Source: WHSV01 sp050694055 (lineage in GTDB: Bacteria > Actinomycetota > CADDZG01 > WHSQ01). Taken from it: a stretch of 26,092 nt of DNA. The stretch spans positions 1 to 26,092 of the forward strand of contig JBOGWX010000123.1 in the NCBI GenBank assembly GCA_050694055.1. Reading direction: 5' to 3'. How positions within the stretch are numbered: position 1 is the first letter of the stretch; each line of letters begins with the position of its first letter. The notes beneath the pieces were generated by a model. The model saw only the letters and a list, made by a program, of their open reading frames with translations. It ran no database searches and had not been told where the DNA came from. Below are positions 20,599-26,092 of the stretch, in pieces. Position numbers and translations under genes: made by a program.

Positions 20599-21387
20599 AT
20601 GCTTCTGGAGAACAAGAAACTGTTGATCACCGGCGTGCTCACGCGCCAGAGCATCGCGTTCTCGGTGGCAAGGGTGGCTCAGGAGCAAGGCGCGGAGGTA
20701 CTCCTGACCAGCTTCGGCAAGGCCCGGTCGCTGACCGAACGTACCTCTCGTGAGTTGCCCGAGAAGGTCGACGTGCTCGAGCTCGATGCGAACGACGACG
20801 GACAGATCGCGTCCGTGGCCGACGAGATCAACGCTCGCTGGGGCTCGCTCGACGGCGTTCTGCACGCGATCGCATTCGCTCCGCCGGATGCGCTCGGTGG
20901 CTCGTTCATGGACACGCCCTGGGACAGCGTCAAGACCGCCTATCAAACAAGCGCCTACTCCCTGAAGTCACTCGCCGCCGGGTTTCGACCCTTGATGCAG
21001 TCGGGCGGCTCCGTGGTCAGCATGGACTTCGACGCCACGGTCGCGTGGCCCATCTACGACTGGATGGGGGTCAGCAAGGCCGCGCTCGAGGCGATTACCC
21101 GCTACCTGGCCCGTTACCTGGGAGCGGACGGAATCCGGGTGAACTGCGTCTCGGCCGGACCTCTGAGGACCATGGCGGCCAAAGCGATTCCCGGCTTCAA
21201 CGAGCTGGCCGCGGCGTGGTCCAAGAAGTCGCCGCTGGCATGGGACGTCACGAACACCGAGCCCGTGGCGCGTACCGTGGCCTTCCTGCTCTCGGACTGG
21301 TCGTCGCAGATAACCGGCGAGATCATTCACGTCGATGGTGGTTACCACGCCATGGGGGCCGATCTTCCCGAACGTCTCGGCGATTGA
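20599..21387 (+). CDS. fabI: Enoyl-ACP reductase (NADH), InhA-like
   Basis: A 262-residue short-chain-dehydrogenase-fold enoyl reductase that performs the last step of each fatty-acid elongation round. Features: cofactor loop ITGVLTRQSIAFSVARVAQEQGAEVLL (10-36, shown in parts: GVLTRQSIAF, RVAQEQGAEVLL), LELDANDD, the loop HAIAFAPPDALGG, SMDFDATVAWPIYDWMGVSK with catalytic Y153 and K160, GPLRTMAAKAIPGF and the closing TGEIIHVDGGYHAMG. MDFD-x5-P-x-Y-x-WM-x3-K and the RVAQEQGA helix closely recall mycobacterial InhA, so susceptibility to InhA-type inhibitors is possible. Start ATG 20599 has GGAGG 11 bases upstream, a little far; an out-of-frame ATG sits between. Unlike mycobacteria there is no fabG directly before it. 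Confidence 0.93.
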   Translation: MLLENKKLLITGVLTRQSIAFSVARVAQEQGAEVLLTSFGKARSLTERTSRELPEKVDVLELDANDDGQIASVADEINARWGSLDGVLHAIAFAPPDALGGSFMDTPWDSVKTAYQTSAYSLKSLAAGFRPLMQSGGSVVSMDFDATVAWPIYDWMGVSKAALEAITRYLARYLGADGIRVNCVSAGPLRTMAAKAIPGFNELAAAWSKKSPLAWDVTNTEPVARTVAFLLSDWSSQITGEIIHVDGGYHAMGADLPERLGD

Positions 21388-21425
21388 GCGGCGGGCTCAC
21401 GCTCCGGCCTCGCCAGATTTTTCTT
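21379..21425 (+). terminator. Possible rho-independent terminator of fabI
   Basis: GGCGA (21379-21383) pairs with TCGCC (21410-21414), and within it GAGCG (21386-21390) pairs with CGCTC (21400-21404). The stem is followed by AGATTTTTCTT. It overlaps the last codons and stop of fabI. Confidence 0.5.
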
Positions 21426-21520
21426 GTCACACCCTCTCTGTAGCGTCCTTTGGAGGGCAACGGACGTTGTCCCGACGGCCGCTGATAACGGTCAGGTGAC
21501 TGATGGACAAGGAGGGTGTC

Positions 21521-21772
21521 ATGCGAATCGATTGCACTCAGTGCGAGATGTACGAGACGGAGCACTGCGAGGACTGCCTCGTGACCGCCGTGCTGCACCC
21601 GTCCGCGCGGCCCGTCGAGATCGCGGAGGATCTGGACCCGCCACTGCAGCAGCTGGCCGGTGCGGGACTCATCCCCGTCCTCAAGTTCCGGCCGAGGCGG
21701 GCGCAGACCGGTAAGGGCCACGCACCACAGAGAGGCCGTCCGGCGCAGGCCGGAGAGGAGCGGCTCGCCTGA
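21521..21772 (+). CDS. Small Cys-rich protein, unknown function
   Basis: An 83-residue protein. ATG 21521 is chosen because AAGGAGG lies eight bases before it; an in-frame ATG at 21503 would put that site inside the gene. The N-terminus has four closely spaced cysteines, MRIDCTQCEMYETEHCEDC, in two C-x2-C pairs (residues 5, 8, 16 and 19), able to bind zinc or an iron-sulfur group. A middle part (VEIAEDLDPPLQQLAGAGLIPVLKF) and a basic, disordered tail follow. I have no family name for it. It stands alone between a terminator and the M48 gene, 27 bases before the latter. Confidence 0.7.
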   Translation: MRIDCTQCEMYETEHCEDCLVTAVLHPSARPVEIAEDLDPPLQQLAGAGLIPVLKFRPRRAQTGKGHAPQRGRPAQAGEERLA

Positions 21773-21799
21773 ACGGCAGAACATGGCAGGCTGCTCGCT

Positions 21800-23059
21800 G
21801 TGAGCACCTCCCGGGCGGTAATCCTGATCGTCGTCCTGGCGCTGGTGAGTGCGGGGATCGTTGCACTGCTGTCCCGAACCCCCGCGTCCCTGCGCGACTC
21901 CGAAGCGGGTCCGACCGATCCGTCGCTGGGGGCCGAGTTCAGCGAACAACAGGTAGCCCGGGGCGACGCCTTCCGCAAGCCCGGCTACGCAAGCTTCGTC
22001 GTGGGTGCGTTGCTCCAGTTGGCCGTGCTGCTGTTGCTGGCGCGCGGGCCCGGGGGCCGCGTAATCGACGCGCTGGAGCGGGTGCCCGGGGGCTGGCCGG
22101 TACGAGCGGCGCTGGCGGGGGCGGTCCTGGCGGTGGTCCTTGCGCTGGCGAGCCTGCCGCTGGCGTTCGTGCGCGGCTACGTCGTCCAGCACGACTGGGG
22201 GCTGTCCACCCAGGACGTGGGGGGCTGGTTGTCCGACCAGGCTCGCAGCCTCCTGGTCGCGGCGGTGACGTTGGCGATTGCGGCAACGGCCTTCTTCGGG
22301 GTGGTCCGGTGGCGACCGGATTCCTGGTGGCTGTGGGGCTGGGGTGCGTTCACGCTGCTGACCGTCGTGCTCGCGTACCTCTACCCGGTCGTAATCGCCC
22401 CGCTGTTCTTCAACTTCACGCCGCTGCAGGACGAGAAGCTCACGCGCGAGATCAAGGGCCTCGCGGCCGGCGCCGGGATCGAGGTGGACCGCGTGCTGGT
22501 GGCGGACGCCAGTCGTCGTACCACCTCCGAGAACGCCTACGTGGCCGGATTCGGCGCCACGAGGCAGGTCGTGGTCTACGACACGCTGCTCGACTCGGGT
22601 GGTGACGCCGAAACGCGGTTCGTCGTGGCTCATGAGCTCGGTCACCAACGAGCCAATCACGTGATCAAGAACATCGCTCTGGCAAGCCTGGCGCTGCTCG
22701 GCTCCTTCGCGCTGCTGGGATGGCTCGGTCGAGGTGCCTCACCGTGGTTGTGGGCCGGCGCCGAGGGCATCGGGGACCTGCGAGCGCTTCCGCTGCTGGC
22801 GGCCTTCGCTCTCGTGGTGGGCTTCGTCTTGTTGCCCGTCGAGAACCTCCTGTCTCGAGCCTTCGAACGCGAGGCGGACGCCGCAGCGCTCGAGCTGACC
22901 GACGACGCCGGCACCGCGATTCGCACCTTTCGGCGCCTGGCGTTCGCCAATATCGCAGACCTCGATCCGCCGCCGCTTGCGGTGTGGCTGCTGTACACGC
23001 ACCCACCGATTCCGGAGCGAATCGAGTTTTTCTTGGAACGAAACCAGGACTCGGCCTAA
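21800..23059 (+). CDS. M48 family membrane metalloprotease, Ste24 (CAAX protease 1)-like
   Basis: A 419-residue membrane protease with hydrophobic segments at about 6-24, 64-81, 103-124, 150-168, 177-202, 291-310 and 328-346, matching the seven-helix Ste24 plan. The zinc site is H278-E279-x2-H282 (VVAHELGHQRANH) with third ligand E356 in FEREADAAAL (E-x3-D), and the family motif NAYVAGFGATRQVVVYDTLL precedes it. The C-terminal YTHPPIPERIEF segment is also typical. The protein probably degrades or clips membrane proteins, as bacteria lack prenylated CAAX substrates. GTG 21800 gives a proper first transmembrane segment. Its end is close to the acyl-CoA synthetase gene, which has its own upstream region of about 80 bases. 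Confidence 0.93.
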   Translation: MSTSRAVILIVVLALVSAGIVALLSRTPASLRDSEAGPTDPSLGAEFSEQQVARGDAFRKPGYASFVVGALLQLAVLLLLARGPGGRVIDALERVPGGWPVRAALAGAVLAVVLALASLPLAFVRGYVVQHDWGLSTQDVGGWLSDQARSLLVAAVTLAIAATAFFGVVRWRPDSWWLWGWGAFTLLTVVLAYLYPVVIAPLFFNFTPLQDEKLTREIKGLAAGAGIEVDRVLVADASRRTTSENAYVAGFGATRQVVVYDTLLDSGGDAETRFVVAHELGHQRANHVIKNIALASLALLGSFALLGWLGRGASPWLWAGAEGIGDLRALPLLAAFALVVGFVLLPVENLLSRAFEREADAAALELTDDAGTAIRTFRRLAFANIADLDPPPLAVWLLYTHPPIPERIEFFLERNQDSA

Positions 23060-23095
23060 ACTCCGTACAACGAACTTGAATAATCGGTCAGGTTC

Positions 23096-23110
23096 TGAAC
23101 GCCCTGTTCA
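23096..23110 (+). promoter_or_regulatory. Inverted repeat upstream of the acyl-CoA synthetase gene
   Basis: TGAAC-GCCCT-GTTCA is a perfect 5+5 inverted repeat, 29 bases before the start codon and 11 bases after AATAAT (23079-23084), a -10-like sequence. The half-site spacing of five rules out a standard LexA box (four). A TetR-type fatty-acid regulator is one option. Confidence 0.3.
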
Positions 23111-23138
23111 CGTGGGGCGACAAAGGGGGAGTTGGGGA

Positions 23139-25010
23139 ATGCCGGCAACGACGATCATCGGGAGATTCCACGAGCGGGTGCGCACGCATCCCGAGAAGGT
23201 GGCCCTGCGCTACAAGAAAGAGGGGACGTGGCGTGACGTCACCTGGGGGGAGTACGGCGACTCGGTTCGCAAGGTGGGCAAGGCCCTCCACGCGCTGGGA
23301 TTCAGGCCGGGTGACAAGATGTCACTGCTGTCCGGCAACCGGGTCGAGTGGCACGTCGCAGACATCGGGTGTCTGAGCTTCGGCGGGGCCACGGCCCCCG
23401 TGTACACGACGAACTCACCCGAGCAGGTGGCCTACATCGTGGGCCATTCGGACTCGAAGGTCGCCTGCGTCGAGAACACCGAGCAGCTCGAGAAGATCCT
23501 CAAGATGCGCTCGGAGCTCCCAAATTTGAAGAAGGTCGTCGTGTTCGAGGGTTACGACGGGTCGGCCGACAAGGACCTCGTGCTCGCCTGGGAGGACTTT
23601 CTCGGGCTCGCCGCCGAGGTCGACGACAAGGTCTACGACGATGCGACCGCGGCCATCAAGCCCGAGGATCTCGCCACCTTCGTCTACACCTCAGGAACTA
23701 CGGGCCCCCCCAAGGCGGTAATGCTGAGTCACTCGAATGTCTGGTGGACGTGCACGCATTCCGAGCAACACATCCCCATCGGCGACGCTGAGGGCGGCCG
23801 CGCGCTGAGTTACCTGCCCCTCAGCCACATCGCCGAGCGCATGATCAGCCACCTCCTGCAGATCTACTACGGGACCCAGACCTGGTTCGGCGGCGGCGTT
23901 CCGACGCTGATCGAGGACCTGCAGGAGTGCAAACCGACCTACTTCTTCGCCGTGCCGAGGGTGTGGGAGAAGTTCTACGCCGGCGTTACGGCCAAGATGG
24001 CCGCCGCGGATCCCGACGACCGCAAGGTCAAGATCGCCCGGAAGGCCATCGCGGCCGGTCGCCGGGTCACCGAGCTCGAGCAGGAGGCGGTGCAGCGCGG
24101 CGACAAGCTGGCGGACGCCAAGGTGCCGTTGGGCCTCAAGCTCCAGCACACCGTCCTCGACAAGCTCGCGCTCAGCAAGGTGCGAGCCGCGTTCGGTCTC
24201 GAGGAGTGCAAGCTGGCGCTGAGCGCAGCGGCACCGCTTGCGGCCGAGCTCATCTGGTTCTTCCACTCCGTCGGAATCAAGATCACCGAGGGTTACGGCC
24301 AGAGTGAGGACAACGGGCCCACGACCTGGAACCCGCCCGACGCGATCCTTATCGGCTCCGTCGGAAGTGCGCTGCCCGGTCTCGAGGTCAAGCTCGCCGA
24401 AGACGGCGAGATCCTGGCGCGCGGCGGAAACGTCATGCAGGGTTACTACAAGAACGAAGAGGCGACCAGGGATACGATCGACTCCGAGGGCTGGCTGCAC
24501 TCGGGCGACGTCGGTGAGTTCAACGAGCACGGTTACCTGAAGATCACCGACCGCAAGAAAGACATCATCATCACCGCGGGCGGCAAGAACATCGCTCCGC
24601 AGGAGATCGAGAACCGGCTCAAGTTCCACGGGCTGATTTCGCAGGTGGTCGTGATCGGCGACCGGCGCCCGTTCTTGTCTGCGCTCATCACGCTGGATGA
24701 GGAGAAGGCGCCCGAGTTCGCCAAGCAGCACGGCATCGAGGGCGACCTGGCGGCGATCTGTCGCCACGAACGCACGCTGAAAGAGATCCAGGGGGCCGTC
24801 GACGAGCTCAACGCGAACCTCGCCAAGGTCGAGGGCGTCAAGAGGTTCCGGGTGCTCGAGCGTGACTTCCTCCAAGAGGAGAACGAGATAACGCCGACGC
24901 TCAAGGTGAAGCGCCGCACGATCGGCGACCTCTACGGCGAGGTCATCGAGGAGATGTACTCCAAGGAGTCGCCCCAGGCGGCGGCGGCGAGCGCGCCGAC
25001 GCGCAACTAG
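23139..25010 (+). CDS. Long-chain fatty-acid-CoA ligase (FadD15-like)
   Basis: A 623-residue AMP-forming acyl-CoA synthetase; it activates fatty acids with ATP and couples them to CoA. Motifs: phosphate loop YTSGTTGPPKAVMLSH (183-198), linker/aromatic region LPLSHIAER (226-234), ITEGYGQSED (382-391), GWLHSGDVGEFNEHGYLKIT (451-470, the adenylate-binding Asp being D457), the hinge and A8 motif DRKKDIIITAGGKNIAPQEIE (471-491) and the catalytic Lys K589 in PTLKVKRR. The 600-plus length and the helical insert (about 285-335) match the FadD15/long-chain group. ATG 23139 is chosen over earlier starts because purine-rich AAAGGGGGAG lies before it and the upstream extension has no family features. It is followed by panB, which feeds CoA synthesis. 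Confidence 0.93.
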   Translation: MPATTIIGRFHERVRTHPEKVALRYKKEGTWRDVTWGEYGDSVRKVGKALHALGFRPGDKMSLLSGNRVEWHVADIGCLSFGGATAPVYTTNSPEQVAYIVGHSDSKVACVENTEQLEKILKMRSELPNLKKVVVFEGYDGSADKDLVLAWEDFLGLAAEVDDKVYDDATAAIKPEDLATFVYTSGTTGPPKAVMLSHSNVWWTCTHSEQHIPIGDAEGGRALSYLPLSHIAERMISHLLQIYYGTQTWFGGGVPTLIEDLQECKPTYFFAVPRVWEKFYAGVTAKMAAADPDDRKVKIARKAIAAGRRVTELEQEAVQRGDKLADAKVPLGLKLQHTVLDKLALSKVRAAFGLEECKLALSAAAPLAAELIWFFHSVGIKITEGYGQSEDNGPTTWNPPDAILIGSVGSALPGLEVKLAEDGEILARGGNVMQGYYKNEEATRDTIDSEGWLHSGDVGEFNEHGYLKITDRKKDIIITAGGKNIAPQEIENRLKFHGLISQVVVIGDRRPFLSALITLDEEKAPEFAKQHGIEGDLAAICRHERTLKEIQGAVDELNANLAKVEGVKRFRVLERDFLQEENEITPTLKVKRRTIGDLYGEVIEEMYSKESPQAAAASAPTRN

Positions 25011-25072
25011 GAAGCCCCGCTCGAGGAGTATCCTACGAATATCTACTGCGGCTACCTTTCAAGGAGGCGACA

Positions 25073-25891
25073 GTGTCGGTTCATCAGCGCAACGCGCGCG
25101 TAACCGTGCGCAGTGTGCAGGGCTTCAAGGACAGGGGAGAGCGCTTTCCGATGCTCACCTGCTACGACGCCCTCTCGGCCCGCATTCTCGAAGAGGCGGG
25201 CATCCCCCTGCTCCTGGTGGGAGACAGCCTCGGCATGGTGATGCTGGGCTACGACTCGACGGTTCCCGTGACGATGGAGGAGATGCTCCATCACACGCGC
25301 GCCGTGAGCCGTGGAGCAGCCACGGCCATGGTCATCGGGGACATGCCCTTCATGAGCTTCCAGGGCGACCCCGACGAGGCTGTGGCGAACGCGGGGCGTT
25401 TCCTCAAGGAGGCGGGCGCGCACGCGGTCAAGCTTGAGGGCGGAGGCCGGATCATCGAGGTCGTCGAACGCATGACCTCGAGTGGCATCCCCGTAATGGC
25501 CCATCTCGGGCTCACGCCCCAGTCCGTGAACCAGATGGGTGGTTTTCGGGTGCAGGGCCGCACCGAGGAGCAGGCGCACCGCATCGCCGAGGACGCCAAG
25601 AACCTCGAGGCGGCCGGGGCCTTCTCGCTCGTGCTCGAGGGCGTTCCCAGCGATCTGGCGAAACAGGTGACGGAGAGCCTCACGATCCCGACCATCGGGA
25701 TCGGAGCGGGCCCTCACTGCGACGGCCAGGTGCTCGTCTATCACGACTTCCTCGGCATCACGCCGGGCACCAAGCCGAAGTTCGTCAAGGAGTACGCGCA
25801 GCTCGGCGAGGCCATCGGCGAGGCGGCCCGGGCCTATGCCGAGGAGGTGCGCCGGGGCGTGCACCCGGACCTGGAGCACTCCTACTCTTAG
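25073..25891 (+). CDS. panB: 3-Methyl-2-oxobutanoate hydroxymethyltransferase
   Basis: A 272-residue PanB (TIM barrel). It transfers a hydroxymethyl group from 5,10-methylenetetrahydrofolate to ketoisovalerate, the first committed step of pantothenate synthesis. Metal and catalytic residues are in place: D51 (LLVGDSLGMVMLGYDST), D90 (VIGDMPFMS), E122 (VKLEGG) and E189 (LVLEGVP), at the same relative spacing as in E. coli PanB. AHLGLTPQSVNQMGGFRVQG and GIGAGPHCDGQVLVYHDFLG are further family blocks. The start at GTG 25073 has a strong AAGGAGG (25061-25067). TATCCT (25029-25034) may be the -10 box. No panC or panD is in the window. Folate dependence links it loosely with the CADD-like gene. Confidence 0.96.
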   Translation: MSVHQRNARVTVRSVQGFKDRGERFPMLTCYDALSARILEEAGIPLLLVGDSLGMVMLGYDSTVPVTMEEMLHHTRAVSRGAATAMVIGDMPFMSFQGDPDEAVANAGRFLKEAGAHAVKLEGGGRIIEVVERMTSSGIPVMAHLGLTPQSVNQMGGFRVQGRTEEQAHRIAEDAKNLEAAGAFSLVLEGVPSDLAKQVTESLTIPTIGIGAGPHCDGQVLVYHDFLGITPGTKPKFVKEYAQLGEAIGEAARAYAEEVRRGVHPDLEHSYS

Positions 25892-25988
25892 CGTTTTCGC
25901 TTCGAGCTAGTCGCGCCGTTCCCCAGATCGAGCGCGGACGCCTCCCGCATATAGGTGTGCTCTCGAGAATCGCCAAATCAGCTGGTAC

Positions 25989-26092
25989 ATGCGGTCCACT
26001 GATGGACCGCATGGACCGCATGGACCGCTTGGACCGCATGGACCGCATGGACCGCATGGACCGCATGGACCGCATGGACCGCATGGACCGCA
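25989..26092 (+). repeat. Inverted repeat leading into a 9-bp tandem repeat, cut by the window end
   Basis: ATGGACCGC is repeated ten times from 26002 to 26091; copy 4 (26029-26037) begins TT instead of AT. The array continues past the edge. Just before it, ATGCGGTCCA (25989-25998) is the inverted copy and pairs perfectly with TGGACCGCAT (26003-26012) around CTGA. The unit is three codons long, so it reads as (Met-Asp-Arg)n or, on the minus strand, (Met-Arg-Ser)n, but no start signal or gene-like context was seen; the minus-strand reading runs antisense through panB. The 97 bases between panB and the repeat hold nothing I can support. Confidence 0.9.

Noticed and set aside
21323..22660. 445-residue minus-strand open frame opposite the M48 gene
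   Set aside because: Low-complexity His/Arg/Gln-rich antisense shadow; the plus strand has HELGH and membrane helices.
23096..23110. Second LexA box
   Set aside because: The half-sites are five bases apart, not four, and lack the flanking C and G.
25785..26084. Minus-strand (Met-Arg-Ser)n protein
   Set aside because: It arises from the tandem repeat and runs antisense through panB; no start signal or domain.
25989..26092. CRISPR array
   Set aside because: Units of 9 bp directly abut with no unique spacers.

Overview
The window is a very GC-rich bacterial segment, most likely from an actinobacterium outside the well-known genera. Several features support this. A C4 zinc-ribbon coiled-coil gene is followed by an RNase HI gene, an arrangement known from Mycobacterium (Rv2229c-Rv2228c). 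There is a DEDDh exonuclease/GIY-YIG fusion of the Rv2191 kind, an InhA-like enoyl reductase and an actinobacterial LexA box. Many genes start with GTG or TTG and overlap the previous stop as GTGA, TTGA or ATGA. No mobile element, tRNA or rRNA is visible. Both ends run off the sequence, and the right end stops inside a tandem repeat, as an assembly contig often does.

Layout. 1-1520 is a small accessory pocket: the end of an HNH nuclease gene, a 5'-truncated glyoxalase-fold (VOC) gene, a doubtful small ORF and a vapBC-type toxin-antitoxin pair. 1538-2893 (minus) is an ECF sigma factor and its membrane anti-sigma factor. 2972-4745 is zinc ribbon, RNase HI and a DUF457-type membrane protein.

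4778-10290 is the most interesting region. A cobalamin riboswitch precedes five tightly packed genes. These encode a secreted alpha/alpha-barrel (terpene-cyclase-like repeat) protein, a membrane-anchored DUF4430 protein, and the T, fused A-A and S parts of an ECF vitamin transporter. The first two correspond to the two domains of animal transcobalamin/intrinsic factor, made as separate proteins. I infer a transcobalamin-like surface B12 capture system feeding an ECF importer. The S-component reading frame runs about 170 bases into rnpB (RNase P RNA, about 10121-10499), which has its own promoter inside that gene.

10665-12516 has ridA, a small convergent membrane protein gene and an M20 deacylase/peptidase gene. 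12627-14376 is trpD followed by a CADD/PqqC-like diiron protein, possibly a p-aminobenzoate (folate) synthase. 14373-16025 (minus) is the exonuclease/GIY-YIG gene under a promoter whose spacer holds a LexA box. 16093-20463 is a tightly packed run: a GAF-GAF-SpoIIE phosphatase, a tiny zinc ribbon, an alpha-methylacyl-CoA racemase-like protein and a coiled-coil NYN-domain nuclease.

20599-25891 carries fabI/inhA-like, a small Cys-rich protein, a Ste24-type M48 membrane protease, a long-chain acyl-CoA synthetase and panB. These genes cover fatty-acid elongation, acyl activation and the pantothenate branch of CoA synthesis. The window closes with an inverted repeat leading into at least ten copies of a 9-bp unit.
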